Origin: Lachnospiraceae bacterium
Lineage (GTDB): Bacteria > Bacillota > Clostridia > Lachnospirales > Lachnospiraceae
NCBI GenBank assembly: GCA_015056735.1
Contig: SVFT01000007.1
Location: 103,538-167,537, forward strand
Reading direction: 5' to 3'
DNA length: 64,000 nt
The notes below the pieces were generated by a model. The model did no database searches, was not told where the DNA came from, and saw only the letters and a program-made list of their open reading frames with translations. This document shows, piece by piece, positions 35,311-43,934 of the stretch. Numbering within the stretch: position 1 is the stretch's first letter; each line of letters opens with the position of its first letter. The position numbers and the translations under genes are program-made.

Positions 35311-35335
35311 CATTCCCTGTTGATTTTAGTATATT
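35307..35335 (+). promoter_or_regulatory. Promoter for the his operon
   Basis: A perfect TTGACA (35307-35312), 17-base spacer and TATATT (35330-35335). The -35 box contains the recU TGA stop. An 80-base leader to hisZ follows, including an imperfect palindrome around ATAATGCGTTAT (about 35352-35363). Confidence 0.8.
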
Positions 35336-35417
35336 GTCATTGTTTAATTTGATAATGCGTTATCACGTTATCTGACTAAAGCGAAAAATAAACGACAAAA
35401 AAGAAGAGGGATCTTAT

Positions 35418-36530
35418 ATGAGTAAAAAACTGCTTCACACGCCGGAAGGTGTACGTGATATCTACGGTGAAGAATATGAGCGTAAACTTGCCGTGGCAGC
35501 TAATGTACACGGTACCATGACCCTGTTCGGCTATCAGGATATACAGACCCCGTCATTTGAATTTTTTGATGTTTTTTCGAAGGAGATCGGGACGACCCCT
35601 TCCAAGGAACTGTACAAATTTTTTGATAAAGAAGGTAATACACTTGTCCTTCGTCCCGATTTTACGCCTTCCATCGCACGCTGCGCCGCAAAATACTTTG
35701 CGGACGATACGGACTCGCTTCGATTCTGCTATCAGGGCAATGCTTTTTCCAATACGTCCGAGCTGCAGGGAAAGCTGAAAGAATCTACGCAGATCGGAAG
35801 TGAGCTGATCGGTGACGGAAGCGCCAGAGCGGATGCCGAGATCGCTGCGCTTATGATCGAATCTTTATTGTCTTCGGGACTTCGTGATTTTCAGATCAGT
35901 ATAGGCGAGGTGGATTATTTTAAAGGAATCTGTGATCAGGCCGGGCTTTCCGATGAGATGAAGGATGAACTGCGCGAGTATGTTTCGATCAAGAACTATT
36001 TTGGGGCAGAAGAGTATCTGATCCGGAATAATGTACCGGAATTGTATCGCGGCATGATCCTGAAATCTGCGGATCTGTTTGGCGATGTGGAAGTTCTTCG
36101 CGAAGCGAAAGCGTCTGTCTCCAACCAGCGTTCTTTGGATGCGATCAACAGACTGCTCGATATTTTTGACGCGCTTTGCGCGTATGGCCTGGAAAAGTAC
36201 GTTTCTTTTGATCTTGGCATGCTCAGCAAATACAATTATTACACAGGTGTTATCATGAAAGCGTATACATACGGTATCGGTGATGCGGTTGCGAACGGAG
36301 GCCGTTATGATTCGCTGTTGTCTTGCTTTGGCAAAGACAAGCCGGCGATCGGTTTTATGATCGTGATCGATTCTTTGATGGAAGCATTAAGGCGTCAGAA
36401 GATCGCAGTTGATAAGCCCTCTTCGCCGCGACGCATCTCATATACCGATGCAAACTATTTTGAAAAGGTTTCCGAGGCACAGGCACTTCGAAAGTCCGGT
36501 GTCTCTGCCTTGCTAGTGCCGGAGGTGTGA
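35418..36530 (+). CDS. hisZ: ATP phosphoribosyltransferase regulatory subunit HisZ
   Basis: A 370-residue class II aminoacyl-tRNA-synthetase-like protein that pairs with the short HisG. LLHTPEGVRDIYGEE, TPSFEFFDVF, LVLRPDFTPSIAR (motif 2) and the end ANGGRYDSLLSCFGKDKPAIGFMI (motif 3) are visible. It lacks the HisRS C-terminal anticodon domain and sits directly before hisG, so it is HisZ and not HisS. First gene of the his unit with its own strong promoter. Confidence 0.95.
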   Translation: MSKKLLHTPEGVRDIYGEEYERKLAVAANVHGTMTLFGYQDIQTPSFEFFDVFSKEIGTTPSKELYKFFDKEGNTLVLRPDFTPSIARCAAKYFADDTDSLRFCYQGNAFSNTSELQGKLKESTQIGSELIGDGSARADAEIAALMIESLLSSGLRDFQISIGEVDYFKGICDQAGLSDEMKDELREYVSIKNYFGAEEYLIRNNVPELYRGMILKSADLFGDVEVLREAKASVSNQRSLDAINRLLDIFDALCAYGLEKYVSFDLGMLSKYNYYTGVIMKAYTYGIGDAVANGGRYDSLLSCFGKDKPAIGFMIVIDSLMEALRRQKIAVDKPSSPRRISYTDANYFEKVSEAQALRKSGVSALLVPEV

Positions 36531-36531
36531 T

Positions 36532-37209
36532 TTGAACGAAGAAAAGAGATATTTAACGTTCGCCCTCGGAAAAGGACGTCTTGCCGATAAAACGCTTGAA
36601 CTTTTAGAGTCGATCGGGATCACTTGTGAAGAGATGAAAGACAAGAAGTCGCGTAAGCTGATCTTTGTGAATGAAGAGTTAAAACTTCGATTTTTTCTTG
36701 CAAAAAATCCGGATGTCCCGACTTATGTCGAGTACGGTGCGGCCGACATCGGTGTTGTCGGAAGTGATGTGATCCGCGAAGAGAACAGAAGAGTGTATGA
36801 AGTGCTGGATCTGGGATTCGGCAAATGCCGCATGTGCGTTTGCGGTCCGAAAGACGCAGAGGAGCTCTTGCAGCATCATGAAATGATCCGCGTCGCAAGT
36901 AAATATCCAAATATTGCCAAGGACTATTTTTACAACAAAAAACATCAGACGGTCGATATCATCAAACTGAACGGATCTGTTGAGCTCGGTCCCATCGTTG
37001 AGCTTTCGGATGTGATCGTTGATATCGTAGAGACCGGCTCGACGCTGCGAGAAAACGGATTGACCGTTTTGGAGGAGATCTGTCCGATCTCGGCGCGTAT
37101 GATCGTAAACCGTGTCAGCATGCAGATGGAGACGGAGCGGATCAAAGACATCATCGGAAGACTTCGAGAGAAGCTTTCCGAAGTACAGACAGAAGGGGTT
37201 CATTCATGA
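36532..37209 (+). CDS. hisG: ATP phosphoribosyltransferase, short form (TTG start)
   Basis: A 225-residue catalytic subunit for the first step of histidine synthesis. FALGKGRLADKTLELL is the start, GAADIGVVGSDVI and the PRPP loop IVDIVETGSTLRENGL are present. The short length lacks the C-terminal regulatory domain, so it needs HisZ. TTG at 36532 is supported by CCGGAGGTG just upstream, overlapping the end of hisZ. Confidence 0.96.
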   Translation: MNEEKRYLTFALGKGRLADKTLELLESIGITCEEMKDKKSRKLIFVNEELKLRFFLAKNPDVPTYVEYGAADIGVVGSDVIREENRRVYEVLDLGFGKCRMCVCGPKDAEELLQHHEMIRVASKYPNIAKDYFYNKKHQTVDIIKLNGSVELGPIVELSDVIVDIVETGSTLRENGLTVLEEICPISARMIVNRVSMQMETERIKDIIGRLREKLSEVQTEGVHS

Positions 37210-38498
37210 AGACGATCAAACTGGACGAAAAAGCTGTGAAAAATGTCTTAAACGACCTTTTGAAGCGCAGCCCGAATCAATACACCGAGTATGAAAAAAC
37301 AGTAAACGATATCATTCAGAATGTCAGAGAAAACGGCGACAGCGCTCTTTTCTCATATACCGAGCAGTTCGACCATTTTGCCGTTACTGCGGATAATATC
37401 ATCGTCACCGGGGAAGAGATCCAAAAGGCATACGATGCGCTGGATCCCGAATTTGTCGCTGTGATGCGCAGATCGGCTGAAAACATCAGAAGATTTCACG
37501 AAAAGCAGCTTCGTAACAGCTGGATGGATATAAGAGAAGACGGCAGCATTTTAGGACAGCGTTTTACGGCGATCGAAAGAGCCGGCGTTTACGTCCCGGG
37601 AGGCAAGGCTGCATACCCGTCCAGTGTTTTGATGAATGTGATCCCGGCAAAAGTAGCCGGCGTTTCCGAGATTATTATGACGACTCCTCCGTCCAAAGAC
37701 GGATCTGTAAATCCGGGCACACTGGTCGCGGCCGATATCGCAGGTGTTGATACGATCTACAAAGTCGGCGGCGCACAGGCGATCGCGGCAATGGCTTTCG
37801 GTACGGAATCTGTTCCGAAAGTATATAAGATCACAGGCCCCGGTAATATTTTTGTCGCATTGGCAAAACGTGCGGTATACGGGCATGTCAGCATCGATTC
37901 CATCGCAGGTCCGAGTGAGATCCTGGTGATCGCTGACGGATCGGCCAATCCAAGATACGTTGCCGCCGATCTTTTATCGCAGGCGGAACATGATGAACTT
38001 GCATCAGCCATTCTGATCACGACATCGAAAGAACTTGCTGAGAATGTTGAGTCAGAGATCGGCGGATTCCTGCAGACTTTAAGTCGCAGCGAGATCATCG
38101 GAAAATCTCTTGACCGCTATGGATATATCCTTCTTGCCGATGATCTTGATCAGGCGGCGGAATGCGCAAATGCGATCGCATCCGAGCATCTCGAGATCCT
38201 GACAAAGGATCCGTTTGATACAATGACCAAGATCAAAAATGCAGGTGCGATCTTTTTGGGTGAATACTCATCCGAGCCTCTTGGCGATTATTTTGCAGGC
38301 CCGAATCATATCCTCCCGACAAATGGTACAGCGAGGTTCTTTTCATCTCTTTGCGTAGATGATTTTGTGAAAAAATCGAGCATTATCTCATATTCTTACG
38401 ATGCACTCAGACGCGACCATAAGGATATCGAGCTTTTTGCCGAAAAAGAAGGTCTTACGGCGCATGCCAATTCGATCAAAGTACGTTTTGAGGAGTAG
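37206..38498 (+). CDS. hisD: Histidinol dehydrogenase
   Basis: A 430-residue zinc enzyme for the last two oxidations to histidine. ERAGVYVPGGKAAYPSSVLMNVIPA, IAGPSEILVIAD, DLLSQAEHDELA (Zn ligands) and GDYFAGPNHILPT (catalytic His) are present. Full length. It overlaps hisG by 4 bases. Confidence 0.97.
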   Translation: MKTIKLDEKAVKNVLNDLLKRSPNQYTEYEKTVNDIIQNVRENGDSALFSYTEQFDHFAVTADNIIVTGEEIQKAYDALDPEFVAVMRRSAENIRRFHEKQLRNSWMDIREDGSILGQRFTAIERAGVYVPGGKAAYPSSVLMNVIPAKVAGVSEIIMTTPPSKDGSVNPGTLVAADIAGVDTIYKVGGAQAIAAMAFGTESVPKVYKITGPGNIFVALAKRAVYGHVSIDSIAGPSEILVIADGSANPRYVAADLLSQAEHDELASAILITTSKELAENVESEIGGFLQTLSRSEIIGKSLDRYGYILLADDLDQAAECANAIASEHLEILTKDPFDTMTKIKNAGAIFLGEYSSEPLGDYFAGPNHILPTNGTARFFSSLCVDDFVKKSSIISYSYDALRRDHKDIELFAEKEGLTAHANSIKVRFEE

Positions 38499-38501
38499 TT
38501 T

Positions 38502-39788
38502 ATGTATGTAAAAAAACTGATCCCTTGTATGTATCTGAATCATGAACAGGCTGTTTGCGGCTTTGAAGATCGTGAAAATGTATTGTCAGACGATCCCGTG
38601 AAGCTTGCAAGATCTTATTTTGAGAACGGCGCAGACGCACTTTTGCTGTTTGACCTCTCCGAAGGAGACGGCGCGCATGAAAAGGCACTTGATCTTATAA
38701 AGGATATCTGTCTTTCCGTGGAGATCCCCGTGATCGGCGCCGGCAATGTAAAGCGTATGGAAGATATCAAAAAACTTCTCTACGCAGGATGTAAGATGGC
38801 GGCACTGAATTTTTCCAAAGGACTTTCTGCAGATCTTGCAAAAGAAGTATCGCAGAAATTCGGAAAAGATAAGATCGTATCCTGCATAGCGGATGCGGCG
38901 GAATATGAGAAGTATAAGGAAGTCATCTGTGAATGGACAGATCAGGTGATCGCAGTTAAGAAAGCCGGCTTTGCGGGGAGCGTTTTGACGTGCGAACTGC
39001 CTGTGATCTGTGTATCGGACGATACGTCCCTTCTATCGATCGAAACCTTGTCTCAATCAACTTCTTTGGCGGGTATATCGGGCTTATTTTTCGATCAGAC
39101 ATGTAACGATCTTCTTTCCGTTAAGCGCTCGATGGAAGAGAAGGGTATTCCGATCCACCGTTTGGAACCGCATTTTTCCTGGAGCGAGCTGAAAAAGAAC
39201 AGCGACGGTATGGTTCCGGTTGTCGTGCAGGATTACAGGAATGATGAAGTCCTTATGGTTGCTTATATGGATGAAAGAGCGTATGATGAGACTTTGTTGA
39301 CGGGCCGCATGACTTACTATAGCAGAAGCCGTAAAGAACTCTGGGTAAAAGGTCTTACAAGCGGTCATTTCCAATACGTGAAGTCTCTGACGGCCGATTG
39401 TGATCTTGACACGATCTTAGCAAAGGTCTCTCAGGTGGGTGCGGCATGTCATACAGGGAAGCGTTCCTGCTTTTTTAACGAGATCGTCAGATCCGAGTAT
39501 AAAGAAAAGAATCCAGCTAAGATCCTTGAATCCGTTACGGACGTGATCCGCGATCGAAAGATCAATCCGAAAGAAGGGTCTTATACCAATTATCTGTTCG
39601 ACAAAGGGATCGATAAGATCCTGAAAAAACTCGGAGAAGAGGCAACGGAGATCGTGATCGCCGCGAAGAACCCGAATGCAAATGAGATCAAATACGAGAT
39701 ATCGGATTTTCTGTATCATATGATGGTTTTAATGGTTGAAAAAGGAGTTACCTGGGAAGAAATCACGGAAGAACTTGCAAGACGTTGA
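38502..39788 (+). CDS. hisIE: HisF/HisA-like domain fused to HisI and HisE
   Basis: A 428-residue three-part protein. Residues 1-215 look like a (beta/alpha)8 barrel of the HisA/HisF family ([35 protein letters not shown]), but the catalytic Asp of the IIPCLDV start is gone (LIPCMYLN). Residues about 216-325 are phosphoribosyl-AMP cyclohydrolase HisI ([50 protein letters not shown]). Residues about 335-428 are phosphoribosyl-ATP pyrophosphatase HisE ([26 protein letters not shown]). Steps 2 and 3 of histidine synthesis should be active; the barrel is probably structural. Confidence 0.9.
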   Translation: MYVKKLIPCMYLNHEQAVCGFEDRENVLSDDPVKLARSYFENGADALLLFDLSEGDGAHEKALDLIKDICLSVEIPVIGAGNVKRMEDIKKLLYAGCKMAALNFSKGLSADLAKEVSQKFGKDKIVSCIADAAEYEKYKEVICEWTDQVIAVKKAGFAGSVLTCELPVICVSDDTSLLSIETLSQSTSLAGISGLFFDQTCNDLLSVKRSMEEKGIPIHRLEPHFSWSELKKNSDGMVPVVVQDYRNDEVLMVAYMDERAYDETLLTGRMTYYSRSRKELWVKGLTSGHFQYVKSLTADCDLDTILAKVSQVGAACHTGKRSCFFNEIVRSEYKEKNPAKILESVTDVIRDRKINPKEGSYTNYLFDKGIDKILKKLGEEATEIVIAAKNPNANEIKYEISDFLYHMMVLMVEKGVTWEEITEELARR

Positions 39789-39830
39789 AAAAAACGGCAA
39801 AATAAAGCAGAGGGAGTTTAAGACAGATTT

Positions 39831-41363
39831 ATGAAAAAGAATTTTGCCAAATCACTGATCGGACTGTTTTGTTTATCGACATTACTTGCGACCGCATCAC
39901 CTTTAAAGGCTGATGCGGCCGTTGTTGCGTCTCAAGCATTAGCGAAAGGCATCGATGTATCGAAGTATCAGGGTGCCGTAAACTGGGCGGCCGTTGCCGG
40001 ACAGGGGTATTCATTCATGTTTGCAAAGCTTGGAAGCGCCAAGAGCGGGATTGATCCTACTTTTGCGGCCAACATGTTTGGTGCTGCGGCGGCAGGAATG
40101 CGTACAGGTGCGTATGTATATTCTTATGCTACTACGGTTGAATCGGCCGTCGCGGAGGCAACGATGGCGATCGCTGCGCTTCAGAATATGCCGGTTTCCA
40201 TGCCGGTTGTTTTTGACATTGAAGATAATGTGCACAAAGGCCTTAATCCTGTTCAGCAACAGGCGATCGTGAATGCGTTCTGTACGACGGTTGAAGCAGA
40301 AGGCTATGTGCCGATGGTTTATGCGAGCAAAAACTGGTTTTTGACAAGACTCGGGCCCACGATGTTCGACCAATGGGTTGCGCAATATGCGGATATCTGT
40401 GATTATCCGCTCGCTTTTACATGCTGGCAACAGACCAGCAACGGCACAGTCACCGGAATAAACGGCCTTGTGGATATCAATTATCTCTTTAAAGATTACG
40501 GAACGGAGATCATTTCGGATGGCTGGATCAATCGAAAAGGCTTTTTCTACTTTTTCCAGAACTGGCACATGGTGCGCGGCTGGATCGATTACGGCGGATT
40601 CAAATGGTATACGGATGCGCAGGGGCATATGATCACAGGATGGCAGGACATCGAAGGAAACGGTAAGATGCGTTATTTCGACGTAACAGGTCCTATGGCT
40701 GTCGGTATCACAAAGGTTGGCGCGAATACGTATTTCTTTGGCGCTGACGGCGTTATGCTGACCGGCTGGCAGGATGTGAACGGCATGAAGTTTCTGTTGG
40801 GGCCCGACGGCGTAATGCAGTTTGGCTGGTATATCGCTCCGGAAGGTGTTTACTATTTTGCCGCAAATGGTGTGATGTGCACCGGTATTCAGGTGATCGA
40901 CGGACATATTTACTATTTTGATGCCAAGGGTCATATGCAGACCGGCTGGCAGACGATCGGCGGGCTTCGTTTCTACTTTAACGAAAAGGGTATCATGCAG
41001 ACAGGATGGTTCGCGGATCCGACCGGTATGTATTATCTCGGACCGGATGGCGCAGCGCTTCTTGGCTGGCAGGATGTCGAAGGAAAACGTGTTCACTTTG
41101 ACGAAGTGACCGGTAAACTGAGTGTGAATGAACTGATCACGGTCGGAACGTCCATCTTTTATGTGGGAGCCGACGGAAGCCTGCAGACAGGCTGGCAACA
41201 GATCGCAGGCGGTATCTGTTATTTCGATCCCAACGGTGTTATGGTCGTGAATACTGTTATGGAGATCGACGGGGTCAATTATCTGTTTGATCAGAATGGT
41301 TTTGCCACACCGATCGCAGCGCCCGTTTTGCCTCTTCCAGATGCGGCAGCGGCACCACAGTAA
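39831..41363 (+). CDS. Secreted GH25 lysozyme with cell-wall-binding repeats
   Basis: A 510-residue exported muramidase. The signal peptide spans about 1-30 (cleavage near ADAA). The GH25 domain (about 38-225) shows GIDVSKYQG (D42) and the catalytic VVFDIEDN (D129, E131). The rest is a series of about 12 to 13 aromatic/Gly repeats of the choline/cell-wall-binding type (GWQ, YYF, GVM and similar units), followed by a short Pro/Ala tail. It probably cleaves peptidoglycan during growth or against other bacteria. RBS GAGGGAG. Confidence 0.93.
   Translation: MKKNFAKSLIGLFCLSTLLATASPLKADAAVVASQALAKGIDVSKYQGAVNWAAVAGQGYSFMFAKLGSAKSGIDPTFAANMFGAAAAGMRTGAYVYSYATTVESAVAEATMAIAALQNMPVSMPVVFDIEDNVHKGLNPVQQQAIVNAFCTTVEAEGYVPMVYASKNWFLTRLGPTMFDQWVAQYADICDYPLAFTCWQQTSNGTVTGINGLVDINYLFKDYGTEIISDGWINRKGFFYFFQNWHMVRGWIDYGGFKWYTDAQGHMITGWQDIEGNGKMRYFDVTGPMAVGITKVGANTYFFGADGVMLTGWQDVNGMKFLLGPDGVMQFGWYIAPEGVYYFAANGVMCTGIQVIDGHIYYFDAKGHMQTGWQTIGGLRFYFNEKGIMQTGWFADPTGMYYLGPDGAALLGWQDVEGKRVHFDEVTGKLSVNELITVGTSIFYVGADGSLQTGWQQIAGGICYFDPNGVMVVNTVMEIDGVNYLFDQNGFATPIAAPVLPLPDAAAAPQ
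40510..41320 (+). repeat. Cell-wall-binding repeat region of the GH25 lysozyme
   Basis: About 12-13 protein-level repeats of roughly 20 residues, each with a Gly-Trp or aromatic pair, a tyrosine-phenylalanine strand and an Asp/Ala-Gly-x-Met turn (for example YFFGADGVMLTGW, YYFDAKGHMQTGW, FYFNEKGIMQTGW). The DNA copies are diverged, so this is an old repeat array. Confidence 0.85.
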
Positions 41364-41371
41364 AGGGTTTT

Positions 41372-43234
41372 ATGAGTAAACTTGCATTATCAGAAGAAAT
41401 ACTGATGACGATCGAGAAACCTGCCAGATATATCGGAGGGGAGATCAACAGCGTCGTCAAAGAAAATAAAAATGAGTTGATCCGTTTTGCCATGTGCTTT
41501 CCGGATGTGTACGAGATCGGTATGTCTCATCTTGGGATCCAGATCCTCTATGATATGCTTAACCGATATGATGATGTCTGGTGTGAACGTGTTTATTCGC
41601 CATGGACGGATCTGGATGCGATCATGCGCCGGGACAGGATTCCGCTGTTTGCACTGGAATCACAGGATCCGATCGTCTCTTTTGATTTTTTGGGGATCAC
41701 GCTCCAATATGAACTGTGCTATACCAATATCCTGCAGGTTCTTGATCTCTCGGGCATTCCTCTTCGGTCAAAAGAGCGCACAAAAGAGCATCCGATCGTG
41801 ATCGGCGGTGGCCCGTGTGCATATAATCCAGAGCCGATCGCTCCGTTTTTTGACCTGTTTTATATCGGGGAAGGAGAGACTCGTTACCGGGCGCTGATCG
41901 ACCTTTATAAAACATATCAAAGCAGTGATATGACGCGTGAGGCGTTTTTACAGGAGGCCGGCAAACTGCCCGGGATTTATGCGCCCGGGTTCTATGAGAC
42001 GCTTTATAACGACGACGGGACCGTACAGTTGTTTCGGCCGACCGTAGAAGGCATGCCGGATACGATCGAAAAGGAGATCATCGTTGATATTGCCTCTCAG
42101 CCTTATATGGAGAAGCAGGTTGTTCCTTTTATCCGAGCGACACAGGACCGTGTCGTGCTGGAGATTCAGAGAGGCTGTATCAGAGGCTGCAGATTCTGTC
42201 AGGCAGGGATGCTGTACCGTCCTGTCAGAGAGCGGGATGTTGCAAAACTCAAAGATGACGCCGTTCGTCTTTTGGAGAATACCGGTTACGAAGAAGTATC
42301 GCTCAGTTCGTTAAGTTCGAGCGATTACAGCGGACTCGAAAATCTGATCGGTTTTCTTCTTGATTATTGCAAAGAACACAAAGTGAATATCTCGCTTCCT
42401 TCACTTCGTATTGATGCATTTTCGCTTGATGTGATGAGCAAAGTGCAGGATGTAAAAAAGAGCAGTCTGACTTTTGCGCCTGAGGCCGGCAGTCAGAGGC
42501 TTCGGGATGTCATCAATAAAGGGCTGACCAAAGAAGTGATCTTAAAGGGCGCCAAGGAGGCATTTCTTGGCGGCTGGAGTCACGTGAAGCTTTACTTTAT
42601 GCTTGGTCTTCCGACTGAAACGGATGAAGACATTCGTGCGATCGGGGAACTCGGAAACGAGATCGCCGCGCTATATTATGAAACGGTGCCGAAAGAGCAG
42701 CGGACCGGGAAGTGTCAGATCGTGATCAGTACTTCCTTCTTTATTCCAAAACCGTTTACGCCGTTTCAATGGGCGGCGCAGTGCACAAAGGAGCAGTTCC
42801 TTGATAAAGCGTATACGACGCGCAGATCGATCATGGATCAGCTCAACCAGAAGAGTATCAAGTATAACTGGCATGAAGCTGATGCAAGCGTTTTGGAAGC
42901 TGTATTTGCAAGAGGTGACAGAAAGCTTGCTGATGTGATCGAGATGGCCTACAGACGCGGGTGCATTTACGATGCGTGGAGCGAAACTTATCGGCACGAT
43001 GTGTGGATGAAATGCTTTGATGACTGTGGCATCGATACGGATTTTTACACGACCAGACCGCGAGAACTGGATGAGATCTTTCCCTGGGACTTTATCAGCT
43101 GCGGCGTAACCAAGGATTTCTTGAAACGCGAGTGGTTGCGCGCACAAAAAGGCGAGATCACCCGCAATTGCAAAGAGGCGTGCAACGGCTGCGGTGCTGC
43201 GCGTTACGGCGGAGGTATTTGCTTTGGGAGATAA
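41372..43234 (+). CDS. B12-binding-type radical SAM protein, TIGR03960 family
   Basis: A 620-residue radical SAM protein. The N-terminal part has the cobalamin-binding-like fold (MSHLGIQILYDMLN, IGGGPCAYNPEP, YIGEGETRYRALI). The iron-sulfur site is C269-x3-C273-x2-C276 in RGCIRGCRFCQAG. TFAPEAGSQRLRDVINKG follows. A Cys-containing tail (CKEACNGCGAARYGGGIC) ends it. It always travels with the DUF2344 gene next door in Firmicutes; a role in rRNA/tRNA modification near rng and rplU is suspected but not known. Confidence 0.9.
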   Translation: MSKLALSEEILMTIEKPARYIGGEINSVVKENKNELIRFAMCFPDVYEIGMSHLGIQILYDMLNRYDDVWCERVYSPWTDLDAIMRRDRIPLFALESQDPIVSFDFLGITLQYELCYTNILQVLDLSGIPLRSKERTKEHPIVIGGGPCAYNPEPIAPFFDLFYIGEGETRYRALIDLYKTYQSSDMTREAFLQEAGKLPGIYAPGFYETLYNDDGTVQLFRPTVEGMPDTIEKEIIVDIASQPYMEKQVVPFIRATQDRVVLEIQRGCIRGCRFCQAGMLYRPVRERDVAKLKDDAVRLLENTGYEEVSLSSLSSSDYSGLENLIGFLLDYCKEHKVNISLPSLRIDAFSLDVMSKVQDVKKSSLTFAPEAGSQRLRDVINKGLTKEVILKGAKEAFLGGWSHVKLYFMLGLPTETDEDIRAIGELGNEIAALYYETVPKEQRTGKCQIVISTSFFIPKPFTPFQWAAQCTKEQFLDKAYTTRRSIMDQLNQKSIKYNWHEADASVLEAVFARGDRKLADVIEMAYRRGCIYDAWSETYRHDVWMKCFDDCGIDTDFYTTRPRELDEIFPWDFISCGVTKDFLKREWLRAQKGEITRNCKEACNGCGAARYGGGICFGR

Positions 43235-43934
43235 GATCAGAATACAGTTTTCCAAGCACGGCAATATCAGATTCATCGGGCATCTGGATGTGATGCGTTA
43301 TTTTCAGAAGGCGATCAGGCGTGCCGGGATCGATATTGCCTATTCGGAGGGCTTCAGTCCGCATCAGATCATGTCATTTGCTTCTCCGTTAGGGGTTGGA
43401 CTTGAGAGCGATGCGGAGTATATGGATATCGTCGTTAACAGCTTGGCAGGCGGCGAGAAAGGCATGGTGGATGCGTTGAACGGAGTCATGGCGGACGGTA
43501 TCCGCGTGATCGGCGCACGTCGCCTGCCTGAAAATGCAAAAAATGCGATGGCCAGTATTGCCGCTGCAGGTTATCTTGTTCGTTTTCGGGAAGGGTTTGA
43601 ACCTGATTTTCCTTATAAGGAAGCCCTGGAAGCGTTTTATGATCTGCCTGAGATCAAGATCACGAAAAAGACCAAAAAAAACGAGATAGAGCTGGATCTG
43701 AGACCTTCGATCTACGAGCTTCGTACGGAGGATGGCGGCATTTATATGCTTGTTAATGCGAGCAGCGCCGGAAACATCAAGCCTGGTGCTGTTATGGAAG
43801 CATTCTATCGCGTAAACGGCCGCGAACTTCCGGAGTTTGCGCTTCATGTAACAAGGCGCGAGATCTATACGCAAAGCGGTGAAGGCGAAGCGGGCACATT
43901 GATCCCGTTATCGGCTGTCGGAGAACCATTTTAA
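43224..43934 (+). CDS. DUF2344/TIGR03936 radical SAM-associated protein (TTG start)
   Basis: A 236-residue protein, the usual partner of TIGR03960. DKIRIQFSKHGNIRFIGHLDVMRYFQKAIRRAGI and SEGFSPHQIMSFASPLGVGLES are the family pattern. The TTG at 43224 is chosen because GGAGGT (43211-43216) is 7 bases upstream and the homology begins right there. It overlaps the radical SAM gene by 11 bases. Confidence 0.9.
   Translation: MGDKIRIQFSKHGNIRFIGHLDVMRYFQKAIRRAGIDIAYSEGFSPHQIMSFASPLGVGLESDAEYMDIVVNSLAGGEKGMVDALNGVMADGIRVIGARRLPENAKNAMASIAAAGYLVRFREGFEPDFPYKEALEAFYDLPEIKITKKTKKNEIELDLRPSIYELRTEDGGIYMLVNASSAGNIKPGAVMEAFYRVNGRELPEFALHVTRREIYTQSGEGEAGTLIPLSAVGEPF

Noticed and set aside
35336..35417. 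T-box riboswitch before hisZ
   Set aside because: The leader is only about 80 bases and lacks the T-box sequence and an antiterminator/terminator pair.
40011..41198. Long open frame on the minus strand opposite the GH25 lysozyme gene
   Set aside because: It is the shadow of a repetitive coding sequence; the plus-strand product has a clear signal peptide, GH25 motifs and repeats, and the minus frame has no ribosome site or known motif.
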